Source: a virus
Length of the DNA stretch: 64,000 nucleotides
Virus record (IMG/VR): IMGVR_UViG_3300031963_000072
Span: 1 to 64,000 of that record
Strand: one strand, 5' to 3'
Made by a program: the position numbers and the translations under genes. Each line of letters opens with the position of its first letter. The first letter of the stretch is position 1. Below, piece by piece: positions 56,143-63,861 of the stretch. The notes under the pieces are model-generated. The model was not told the origin of the DNA. It saw only the letters and a list, made by a program, of their open reading frames with translations, and did no database searches.

Positions 56143-57555
56143 TCACACTTCGGACGCAGGTTTTCCAAAATCCTTCTTAAGTTCTTTCCACTTGGAAAGA
56201 ATTGCCTTCTTTTGTTCATCTTCCACTGCGATGCTGTTAACTTCGGGAGAATCAGACTCTCCTGTAATGTCAAATTTACTTCTTGCTGTATTGATCTTTA
56301 TAGGATAGACTAGACCATCTCTACCAGCTCTGTTCTTTGCAATGTATAGACGGCCCCACCCACCTGCCTTTTCGTGGGGGCGACGTGAAACAGATACGAT
56401 TACATCGCAGATCATTGCCTTGCCGTAAGCCTCAGACATGTTCGTCATGTCGATGACTTCACTGTTTGCACCGTCCTTGTTGGACTGAGATGCCGTCCAG
56501 ATGGGAACGCCGATTTCCATTGCCATACCACGCAATTCCTCATAGACGAGCTTGAGTTCATGACGAAGAGAGTCGAACTGTCGAGAAGACCTCATGATGT
56601 CTGCATAGTCAATGATGACGATGTCAGGCTTAAACCCTTTCAAATCCAATCGCTCGATGTGTGACTTCAAAGTATAAACTGAAGCAGTATTTGTTGGATA
56701 TTCCTTGATGAATAGTCTTCCAAGACGAGTCTCATCGTAATACTTTGCAACCTCGTCTTTTCTATCCATGACTTCGTTTGAATCGATGTCGCAGAGATTG
56801 GAGTCATAACGAATACCCACAGCTGTTTCAGATAGCTCGAACGTGTAGTGGAGAACGTTCTTTCCTTCACGGAGAGCATTGGCTCCAATCATCGTGAGCC
56901 AGTGTGACTTACCGGAACCGGAGGCGCCGACGACACAGAGAAGTTCACCCTTGCCACTGCCACCGTTGAGGATCTCCTTCTTGTCGAGTTCTGGTAGACG
57001 AGTTGGGATTGTGTCGCGCTTTAGCTTAGTGAAACGGGCATCCATCTCGTTGAAGAAGTCGTGACCGACAGAAGGAGCTGTACCAACCTGAACTGCCTTC
57101 TTAATCGTCTCGACGATGGACTCGTACTTGTTTGCCTGCATCTGGTCGACGGCAGATTCAAGAGCCTTCTTCAAGGCTTGTTTACGACAGAACTCAAGAG
57201 ACTTCTCCTTGACGTATTGGAGGTCTCCTGGATCTGGGTTTGCCTTCATGCGTTGAAGATAATCGATGATCTGATCTCTGAGAATGACATCGGTTCCCGA
57301 CTTCAAGTCGTCCTTGATGATAGTCACAAGGAGCTGAAGGGATGGGTAAACCTTGTATTTACGAGAATATGCGAAGTACCTGTCGGCCAGGAACTTGAGG
57401 TAATTAACCTCAAAGTAGGAGATGTCAACAACCTCCATCATCTGCTCAGAGAACTTGTTGTCAACAAGAAGTGCCTGACAAAGCTTTTCTTGAAAGGATT
57501 TTCCAAACTGACCAAAGGAAACTCCGTTAATCTTATTTTCGTTTTCTTGCATCAT
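56143..57555 (-). CDS. DnaB/gp41-like replicative helicase
   Basis: 470 residues. The N-terminal helical domain (FQEKLCQALLVDNKFSEQMM) precedes a RecA-fold helicase domain: Walker A VVGASGSGKSHWLTM, Walker B DIVIIDYADIM, WTASQSNKDGANSE, and an arginine-finger-like region ISVSRRPHEKA / YIAKNRAGRDG. Pattern fits the T4 gp41 type. It unwinds DNA ahead of DnaE and should need a loader or primase found elsewhere. Overlaps the exonuclease stop by ATGA. Confidence 0.88.
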   Translation of the reverse strand: MMQENENKINGVSFGQFGKSFQEKLCQALLVDNKFSEQMMEVVDISYFEVNYLKFLADRYFAYSRKYKVYPSLQLLVTIIKDDLKSGTDVILRDQIIDYLQRMKANPDPGDLQYVKEKSLEFCRKQALKKALESAVDQMQANKYESIVETIKKAVQVGTAPSVGHDFFNEMDARFTKLKRDTIPTRLPELDKKEILNGGSGKGELLCVVGASGSGKSHWLTMIGANALREGKNVLHYTFELSETAVGIRYDSNLCDIDSNEVMDRKDEVAKYYDETRLGRLFIKEYPTNTASVYTLKSHIERLDLKGFKPDIVIIDYADIMRSSRQFDSLRHELKLVYEELRGMAMEIGVPIWTASQSNKDGANSEVIDMTNMSEAYGKAMICDVIVSVSRRPHEKAGGWGRLYIAKNRAGRDGLVYPIKINTARSKFDITGESDSPEVNSIAVEDEQKKAILSKWKELKKDFGKPASEV

Positions 57556-58520
57556 TTATTCTCCGAAGTGAACTTTAGACCGTCGACGCATGAGAGATCG
57601 TAAAAGAATCCCTCGTAGTCAAAATCGCTAATGCCTTCCTTCAGCAGGAGTTTGATGAGACCCATCTTATTTACTGTGGGCTTAAATGTATCCACAGCAT
57701 GTTCTACACGTTTCATCTGATCGCCTGACAACATACTTCCGTCCAGGTGGACTAGTTGCCAATTTCTAGTGACAACACTGGATTCTTCTATGACTCGCTT
57801 GTAAAGAATTCCCTTTTGAGTATGTGCGTAACTGATAAGATCTTGCAAAATAATGGTGTCTTCGCTGCCTAACATTGGAAATTTCTTTGCTACGCTCTTA
57901 AATCCAAGACCTTGAATGCCAGGTATGTTATCTGAGTCGTCACCACACAAACACTTCGCAAGTGCGAAGTTGTGTGCTCTGATTCGAAATTCTTCGAAAA
58001 GGTCTTCATCAGTGATGAACTTTTTTCTGTATAGTGAATAGATCTTCACTTTCGATCCCAACAGCTGATACATGTCTTTGTCTGCAGATATGACAACCAC
58101 GTTCTTTTCTCTAAAAGGACCACGAACGAGAAATGCAACTATGTCATCGCCCTCACAGTCAGAGACGTATACCTGACATACAGGCACGTTCTTGAGCATG
58201 CTGAGAAGACTTATGAGTTGATGCTGCTTGTTCTCCTCAGTATCGGGAATATCGTCGGCATAAAATCGATTAAGCTTACCTGGTTTTCTATTCGCTTTAT
58301 ATTCTGGGTATATCTTGCGACGTCTTTGAGATCCTCCGCCTTCCCAGGTGATGTACACGCTTCTTGGCTGATACTCTCTGCAAAGGCGCTGCAGAGACTT
58401 GAGGAATCCTACACAGCCTCCCATTTGATATCCGTGTGAAGACATTTGTGGGAAAGCTGAGTAGGATCGCAAAAACATGTTCATGCCGTCCACAATGAAA
58501 ATTGGTCTCTCGTCAGGCAT
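57552..58520 (-). CDS. 5'-3' exonuclease / flap endonuclease, copy 2
   Basis: 322 residues. FIVDGMNMFLRSYSAF, DCEGDDIVAFLV, VVISADKDMYQLLGSK and CGDDSDNIPGIQGLGFKSVA are the acidic and helix-hairpin-helix motifs. Compared with copy 1 (17055-17885) it is longer and shares only the motifs. Located next to the helicase, so it is probably the one tied to the replication fork. Confidence 0.9.
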   Translation of the reverse strand: MPDERPIFIVDGMNMFLRSYSAFPQMSSHGYQMGGCVGFLKSLQRLCREYQPRSVYITWEGGGSQRRRKIYPEYKANRKPGKLNRFYADDIPDTEENKQHQLISLLSMLKNVPVCQVYVSDCEGDDIVAFLVRGPFREKNVVVISADKDMYQLLGSKVKIYSLYRKKFITDEDLFEEFRIRAHNFALAKCLCGDDSDNIPGIQGLGFKSVAKKFPMLGSEDTIILQDLISYAHTQKGILYKRVIEESSVVTRNWQLVHLDGSMLSGDQMKRVEHAVDTFKPTVNKMGLIKLLLKEGISDFDYEGFFYDLSCVDGLKFTSENK

Positions 58521-58552
58521 GACTCGATTCTACTTTCTCATTCACATGTTTT

Positions 58553-58912
58553 TCAAGCAATCGTGATATTGCCGTACCAGTGCTTTCCTACACCTTCGCC
58601 AATATCAAACAGCGCTTCAAGACGAATATTTCCATCTCCAAACATCTTTGTTCTATAAAGTCGAAACTGCTCAAAATTGGCGACTGCTTTGTGACAGCAA
58701 GAGTTAAACTCCTTGCTCTTGACAGGAGTTTGCTTATCACTGAGAAGTAGTAGTTCACATACTTTATGAGGAGCACAGACCTTGTATTCCAAGATCTTTG
58801 CAGATCCAAACTTAGCAAAGCAATGCTTCGTAAGTTCCCGTTTGCAAGTAAGAATGGCCTCGAGAAGACCGTTAAAGTCTTCCGAGACCTTCCACGTTAC
58901 TTCAGTGTCCAT
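58553..58912 (-). CDS. Hypothetical protein with cysteines (119 aa)
   Basis: 119 residues with six cysteines (CKRELTKHCFAKF, KVCAPHKVCELLLL, NSCCHKAVANF). Mixed alpha/beta. The start overlaps the actin-like gene stop by one base. No known motif; function unknown. Confidence 0.6.
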   Translation of the reverse strand: MDTEVTWKVSEDFNGLLEAILTCKRELTKHCFAKFGSAKILEYKVCAPHKVCELLLLSDKQTPVKSKEFNSCCHKAVANFEQFRLYRTKMFGDGNIRLEALFDIGEGVGKHWYGNITIA

Positions 58913-59988
58913 CAGAGAATCTGCGATGCAATGAGGCAGCCACGTGCCACGGCATGAAGAGGATCGGACGCATGACGAACTTCCTTAACAGGCAGTGGGA
59001 AATTGTTCTCTCTCAACTTCTTCTCAAAGTGAGAAACGAACCCCTTGGCCTTCGTGGTGCCGCCTGCAACGACTACTGGTAGTGGGTCCTTAAACTTAGG
59101 AAGAGCCTTGTGACCGTCCATGGCAGCAGTTAGCTGCTTCGTGGTGTAGTCGATGAGGCGATCATAATAAGAAGACACTGCAGCAAGGACCTGATTGTCG
59201 CTTGGCTTTCCAATCGTGAAGTCGCCCTGTTCCTTCTCTGCCTGAACAACAGAATCAGTCTCACCGGTAGCAACAGCAGCCATGCGATCGACCCAGTCCC
59301 CAGACTTAGTTGTGGAGAACTTAACGATAGGCTCTCCGTTTAGAATGACACAAACGTTAACCATACCCGCGCCCCAAGACAAGGCAACACCGGTATAGTC
59401 ATCGTCCGCAAGCTCCGAGTAACATAACGCCTCTGCTTCATTGATCGCCCGAGCTTCATAACCACATTCTTCGAGGACCTTCTTGACAACGTCCTCATGG
59501 TAGCCAACATCAAAATCATCATCTTCCTGATCTACTGGTTGTGCTGGTACACAGAAGACGAGTTTCTCACCTTTCTTTGTGGCCTTCCCAGCAACTTCCT
59601 TAAGTATATACGAGAGAACACGACGTGCGTCTTTTTCCTTGGAAGAGACAACGCCTCTGTACATGGGACGCTTAGCAGAGTCATTACGCTCCACTGCTTT
59701 CTCAATTGCGTCTTTACCTAGGATGATGTAGGAGCCATCTGCATCTTTTACGAAAACTTTTCCAGCAAGGCCCTTTTCGATCATCTTAGAAGCGATCGGC
59801 GTAGTGGGCTTAATCACATAGAAAGCGTCTCTAAAATCTTTGTAATCAACAGTTCCGCCTTCACCTTCTGATGCGAGAACAATAAATGAAGTTCCAACGT
59901 CTAATCCTTTAGCCATGCGCTTTTTTATCCTTTCATCTGTAACAGGTGCCTTTTTAGTTAAAAAACCTGCTCCGAAACCCGTTGCCAT
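58912..59988 (-). CDS. Actin/Hsp70-superfamily ATPase (MreB/ParM-like)
   Basis: 358 residues. GLDVGTSFIVLASE is the phosphate-1 motif, GVALSWGAGMVNVCVI the phosphate-2 motif and VVVAGGTTKAKGF the adenosine motif of the actin-like fold. HEDVVKKVLEECGYEARAIN then EAEALCYSELAD is the connect-like region. Could be a filament that segregates or positions phage DNA, or a chaperone-like ATPase. Partner not identified. Confidence 0.75.
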   Translation of the reverse strand: MATGFGAGFLTKKAPVTDERIKKRMAKGLDVGTSFIVLASEGEGGTVDYKDFRDAFYVIKPTTPIASKMIEKGLAGKVFVKDADGSYIILGKDAIEKAVERNDSAKRPMYRGVVSSKEKDARRVLSYILKEVAGKATKKGEKLVFCVPAQPVDQEDDDFDVGYHEDVVKKVLEECGYEARAINEAEALCYSELADDDYTGVALSWGAGMVNVCVILNGEPIVKFSTTKSGDWVDRMAAVATGETDSVVQAEKEQGDFTIGKPSDNQVLAAVSSYYDRLIDYTTKQLTAAMDGHKALPKFKDPLPVVVAGGTTKAKGFVSHFEKKLRENNFPLPVKEVRHASDPLHAVARGCLIASQIL

Positions 59989-59989
59989 T

Positions 59990-60313
59990 TTAACTATCTT
60001 TCATCTTCTTGAGTTGCGCTAGTTTGCTAGCAGCAGAAGATATGTTGTCGCTAGTAGTTGAAACAACACCTAGCTGCTTCCCTTTTGACTCCATTCCATC
60101 TGTGGAAATGTCAGTAACATACTTGGAATCATCTATGGAAATTTTTGATTTTACAGGATTGTTTTGCTTTTGCTCTCTTGCGACCGAAGACACAAAAGAT
60201 GTGGTGCCGCCTAAGACAGGAGAATCATTCCGGGAGAATGATCTCTTAAAGGTGTCTAGCGAACCGGCTATGTACCCCAAAGCAAACGTAAGAATGAATA
60301 AAAAACTTTCCAT
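59990..60313 (-). CDS. Small membrane-anchored protein (107 aa)
   Basis: 107 residues: one N-terminal membrane helix (FLFILTFALGYIAGSL) and a Ser/Thr/Lys-rich soluble tail ending in a helix (ASKLAQLKKMK). Coupled closely to the actin-like gene (1 base apart), so it could be its membrane partner. Inference only. Confidence 0.6.
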   Translation of the reverse strand: MESFLFILTFALGYIAGSLDTFKRSFSRNDSPVLGGTTSFVSSVAREQKQNNPVKSKISIDDSKYVTDISTDGMESKGKQLGVVSTTSDNISSAASKLAQLKKMKDS

Positions 60314-60315
60314 TA

Positions 60316-60744
60316 TTACTTCCCTGTGCTACCAAAGCCGCCTTCTCCTCTTTCAGTGCTGCTAAGAGTTTCTACGTGCTTCATGTCTGCATGAACGACA
60401 GGCATAAAAACCAGTTGAGCGATCCTGTCTCCCTTCTTGACAGTATAACGCAGGGAGTTGTGGTTTATAAGAAGAACTTTAATTTCTCCCCTGTAGTCTG
60501 AATCAATAATACCGGGAGAATTAAGGACGGTCAATCCGTACTTAAGCGCAAGGCCCGACCTAGGACAAACCTGTGCTACATATCCTCGAGGTATTTCAAG
60601 GTGAAGTCCCGTTGAGACAGAAGCCCATTTGCCGGGTGGGAATGTGACTTCTTCGCTGGCGACAAGATCGCAACCGGCAGAACCAGGAGTTGCGTAGAGA
60701 GGTGGTACCTGGTTTCTATATCCAACAATAATACTTTCACTCAT
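60316..60744 (-). CDS. dut: Deoxyuridine triphosphatase (trimeric dUTPase)
   Basis: 142 residues. All five dUTPase motifs: PGSAGCDLVA, VCPRSGLALKYG (P-R-S-G-L), NSPGIIDSDYRGEIKV, KKGDRIAQLVFMP and the C-terminal RGEGGFGSTGK. Hydrolyses dUTP to dUMP, keeping uracil out of DNA and feeding ThyX. Confidence 0.95.
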   Translation of the reverse strand: MSESIIVGYRNQVPPLYATPGSAGCDLVASEEVTFPPGKWASVSTGLHLEIPRGYVAQVCPRSGLALKYGLTVLNSPGIIDSDYRGEIKVLLINHNSLRYTVKKGDRIAQLVFMPVVHADMKHVETLSSTERGEGGFGSTGK

Positions 60745-61918
60745 CAGACGTTATCTCCTCTTCGATAAGCTGTTCAATTGTACCTGGATTGATAGACAAG
60801 GCAGCATCAATGACAGCATCAACATACTTCTTGTACTTCTCATCCTTCATTACTTCACCGAAGTCTGCCTTATAGAACTTCTTGGTGATGAGGACCTCTC
60901 CCGTCTTCTCAGAAGAAACGATGAGTTCTTTCCATGCACCCTCTCCCGTGATAGAGACCTTGTTGTCTTCAAAGACGACTCCTCCATTTTCCTTGCAGTG
61001 AGTGCGCACTTCGTCGAAGATGTACTCGTGCTCCACGATTCCCTTGCCAAAGATGATGTCAAACTCGCACTTCTTGAAGGGAGGAGCAACCTTGTTCTTC
61101 TTAAGAGTGCAGATGACGTGAATACCGATGATGTTGCCGTCCTTGTCCTTCACGGGCATGCCGCTTGTGAGGGAGATACGAACAGAAGCGTGGAAAGGAA
61201 TCGCCTTGCCGCCTGGTGTGGTGGTGGGATCACCGTACATGACGCCAATCTTGTCGCGGATCTGGTTGATGCAGATGAGCGTCACGTTGTTCTGCCCAAT
61301 GACACCTGTGATCTTGCGCATGCCCTTGGAGATGACGCGCGCCTGAAGACCGATCGTGTTGTCCTCATACTCACCGTCGAGTTCGGCCTTGGGTGAAGTT
61401 GCGGCGACTGAGTCCCAGATGACGACGATGGGAACGTTCTTTTCAACGATCTGCTTCGCTTTTGTGATGGTTGACTCGATAATAGAGAACACCTCTTCTG
61501 TGCAGTGAGTGTCGACGTAGACGAATCTCTTACGTACATCGATGCCCATATCGGACAACTTTTGGACTGGGGTAGCATTCTCCGTGTCCACGTAGACGAC
61601 AAGCCCGCCCATCTTTTGGGCGACAGCCGCAGCATGGTAAGCTAAATGTGACTTACCGCTTGAGGGAGCACCGGAAATCTCAATAATTCTACCTTCAGGA
61701 TAGCCACCATCAGCAGCATTCCTAATGGCATAGTTGAGTTGAATTGAGCCCGTATCAATCCATCGCTTCACGATGGTAGGTGCATCCATCTCAGAGAGAT
61801 TGTAAGCGACGCGAGTTCCAAATTCTTTGTTAATTGACGTGATGAGATCTTTCATCATGTCATCAACTTCTGACTTCTTGGAAAGAGACTGTTCAGTATC
61901 TTTTTCTTTTTTTGCCAT
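60737..61918 (-). CDS. RecA/UvsX-type recombinase
   Basis: 393 residues. Walker A ISGAPSSGKSHLAYHAAA (83-90), Walker B IVVIWDSVAATSP, loop 1/2 region DPTTTPGGKAIPFHASVR and LICINQIRDKIGVMYG. Length and motifs place it between bacterial RecA and phage UvsX. Strand exchange for recombination-dependent replication and repair. The stop overlaps the dut ATG by 8 bases. Confidence 0.93.
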   Translation of the reverse strand: MAKKEKDTEQSLSKKSEVDDMMKDLITSINKEFGTRVAYNLSEMDAPTIVKRWIDTGSIQLNYAIRNAADGGYPEGRIIEISGAPSSGKSHLAYHAAAVAQKMGGLVVYVDTENATPVQKLSDMGIDVRKRFVYVDTHCTEEVFSIIESTITKAKQIVEKNVPIVVIWDSVAATSPKAELDGEYEDNTIGLQARVISKGMRKITGVIGQNNVTLICINQIRDKIGVMYGDPTTTPGGKAIPFHASVRISLTSGMPVKDKDGNIIGIHVICTLKKNKVAPPFKKCEFDIIFGKGIVEHEYIFDEVRTHCKENGGVVFEDNKVSITGEGAWKELIVSSEKTGEVLITKKFYKADFGEVMKDEKYKKYVDAVIDAALSINPGTIEQLIEEEITSDE

Positions 61919-61938
61919 TTTAATACTCTCTAATAATA

Positions 61939-61965
61939 ATGGCGCCCAGTTTTCCTGGGCGCCAT
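61939..61965 (-). terminator. Rho-independent terminator after ssb
   Basis: ATGGCGCCCAG pairs with CTGGGCGCCAT around a 5-base loop, followed on the minus strand by TATTATT. It ends the single-strand binding protein gene just before recA. Confidence 0.8.
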
Positions 61966-61974
61966 CTTAAGACA

Positions 61975-62814
61975 TCAATCTTCGCCAATTAAGTCTGCAA
62001 ATGCATCATCTAGAGACTGCTTTTTAGATTCAGTCTTCTCAGGCTTCTTTGAAGGAGACTTCTTGTCAGGAGACTGCTTGACTTCAGCTACCAAGCTTTC
62101 AAGCTCATCAACGGGTTCTGCGCCGCGAGTTGAGCCACCATCCTGGGCGGGTTCACTGCCGCCACCGTTGAGCCAGTTATTAAGTACAGCTTCAATCTCT
62201 TGCGTCGACTTAAGTCTGTACATGTCGTCAATATTGGGGATATTATCCAGCCACTTCTGTGCCGTGGATGAGTCACTGTGAAGTGGCGTCGACTTACGTG
62301 CAGGATCGACGGTCGTGTCATTGAACTGCTTGCCTGGTTGCTTCGAGATCGTCACCTTGAGATCGAAGCCTTCGGACGGAGAGAGGATGTCGCCAACCTC
62401 TTCGTCGAGGAAGAATCCAAGCATTCTCTGGTAAACAAGTTTACCAAAGCTCCAAATCTGGACGCCTTTGTCCTCCTCGCCACGAACAATTACAGGGGCA
62501 TAGCAACGCATCTTTGGAGCTAGCTTCTTGGCGAGTACTCGGTCATCCGGCTTTCCGCTGCTATAGAGCTTTCTGATAAGATCATCGATAGGGTCGGGCT
62601 TTCCAAATTGCTTTGGTGTCAAAATACCTGAATTATCACCAATGTAATAAAACCACCTCTCTGCAAAAGGCTGACCATCTGGTGTGTTCTTCCAAGGCAG
62701 ACAACGAACCTTGTGTTCACCGAGTCCTGGCTTCCACATCTGTACCGAAGAAGTCTTCTTGACACCGCTGAGTTCTGCCACACGACGCTTAATTGCTTCC
62801 AAATCGATTGCCAT
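61975..62814 (-). CDS. gp32-like single-stranded DNA-binding protein
   Basis: 279 residues from ATG (MAIDLEAIKRRVAELSG). WKPGLGEHKVRCLPWKN, WFYYIGDNSG and YAPVIVRGEEDKGVQIWSFG follow the gp32-type OB fold of aquatic T4-like phages. A low-complexity linker leads to the acidic tip DDAFADLIGED, the usual interaction tail. Sits upstream of recA, from which the hairpin at 61939-61965 separates it. Confidence 0.85.
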   Translation of the reverse strand: MAIDLEAIKRRVAELSGVKKTSSVQMWKPGLGEHKVRCLPWKNTPDGQPFAERWFYYIGDNSGILTPKQFGKPDPIDDLIRKLYSSGKPDDRVLAKKLAPKMRCYAPVIVRGEEDKGVQIWSFGKLVYQRMLGFFLDEEVGDILSPSEGFDLKVTISKQPGKQFNDTTVDPARKSTPLHSDSSTAQKWLDNIPNIDDMYRLKSTQEIEAVLNNWLNGGGSEPAQDGGSTRGAEPVDELESLVAEVKQSPDKKSPSKKPEKTESKKQSLDDAFADLIGED

Positions 62815-62949
62815 GATTATTCCTATTCCTTTTCCTCTATTCGCCTGCAGACAATAGCACCACACCACGTGGTGAACCATCGCCGTTATTTGAATCCTCA
62901 AACTAACACAAGGAGGATTGACTGTTCAAAATAGTTGTCACAATAGAGA
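62815..62949 (-). promoter_or_regulatory. Leader of ssb with a perfect 12-bp palindrome
   Basis: 135 bases without a gene. They contain CACCACGTGGTG at 62863-62874, a perfect palindrome that could be an operator or translational control hairpin, and AAGGAGGA on the plus strand. gp32 of T4 represses its own mRNA, so autoregulation through this leader is a reasonable guess. No ATAnTTA motif for ssb. Confidence 0.35.
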
Positions 62950-63240
62950 TCACTTCCAACGAGCAAAGTTCTTCTTGCTCTTCTTGAGCTTCTGACCCGG
63001 CTTCGTTGGGTTTGCGCCCACGTCTGCCGAGGAAGCTCCAAGAGGCGCGGTGTAACCTGCGATATTGGCGACAACGTTCATCTCGTCCATCTCTTCCTTC
63101 TCCTCTTCCGAATCCTTATTCGCATCATTTTTTTTGCTATCTTGCTTCTTAGATCCCTTTGGAATCATCTGATTGGGTACGCGATAATCAGTCACCTCTG
63201 CGAGGACTGCTTCTATGTACTGTCTCAGTAAAGCGCTCAT
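62950..63240 (-). CDS. Small tagged cargo-type protein with IAGYTAPLG motif
   Basis: 96 residues starting MSALLRQYIEAVLAEVTD (tag). A charged linker leads to NVVANIAGYTAPLGASSADV and KPGQKLKKSKKNFARWK. The GYTAPLG segment with a basic end is one I recall in several aquatic-phage proteins. ATG five bases after ATACTTA, without Shine-Dalgarno sequence. Confidence 0.7.
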   Translation of the reverse strand: MSALLRQYIEAVLAEVTDYRVPNQMIPKGSKKQDSKKNDANKDSEEEKEEMDEMNVVANIAGYTAPLGASSADVGANPTKPGQKLKKSKKNFARWK

Positions 63241-63245
63241 GAGGA

Positions 63246-63252
63246 TAAGTAT
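63246..63252 (-). promoter_or_regulatory. ATACTTA late-promoter-like motif
   Basis: Minus-strand GAATACTTATC; core five bases before the ATG at 63240. Confidence 0.5.
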
Positions 63253-63259
63253 TCAAGAG

Positions 63260-63847
63260 TCAAAGATTCTTTTCCTGTTTGCAAGAAATATAGTCAGCAA
63301 GATGAACAATGTCCGCAAGGAGAGGCTCCTTCATCTTGTAAGGGGCGTTCTCTTCAGCGTATTGACCATCATTTAACTTGATTGCAAGCCATTCGTCTTG
63401 GGTCAGCTTTAAGCCAAAATGCTGACAAAGCCACACGCCTCTATCGGGAACAGTCATGTAGAGAATCTCTCTGTTATGCTTGTACATCTCACCAAGCTTC
63501 TCTCGATGCCAGTCTGAATCTTGGGGAAGATAATAATCTCTTTCGTGATCTCCTACCTTGCCCAGGTCGTGGAGAAGACAACCAATGATAAGAGAGTCCT
63601 TTGGGACTTCCCAATTAAAAGTCTTGCAAAGCTTGAGAGCATTGCTCAGTAGCCTAAGCGAGTGGTCAACTAAACCTCCGGGAAATGCAGCATGATACTC
63701 CTTCCTAGAAGAAGCAGGACACATAGCAAGTCTTTCACCTAGATGATCGACCAGTGCTAGTGCAGGAGCAGATCTATCTCCGAGCTTCTCCATGAAGCTA
63801 CGAAACTTATCAAAATTTTCTGCAATTTGTTCGGGAGTTAATTCCAT
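63260..63847 (-). CDS. HD-domain phosphohydrolase
   Basis: 195 residues from ATG (MELTPEQIAENFDKF); alternative starts lie two and six codons upstream. GGLVDHSLRLLSNALKL then GCLLHDLGKVGDHERDYY carries the metal-binding H and HD, with DIVHLADYIS the distal aspartate. HD enzymes remove phosphates from nucleotides; in phages some cleave dNTPs or cyclic nucleotides. Confidence 0.85.
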   Translation of the reverse strand: MELTPEQIAENFDKFRSFMEKLGDRSAPALALVDHLGERLAMCPASSRKEYHAAFPGGLVDHSLRLLSNALKLCKTFNWEVPKDSLIIGCLLHDLGKVGDHERDYYLPQDSDWHREKLGEMYKHNREILYMTVPDRGVWLCQHFGLKLTQDEWLAIKLNDGQYAEENAPYKMKEPLLADIVHLADYISCKQEKNL

Positions 63848-63861
63848 GCACATAATGATAA

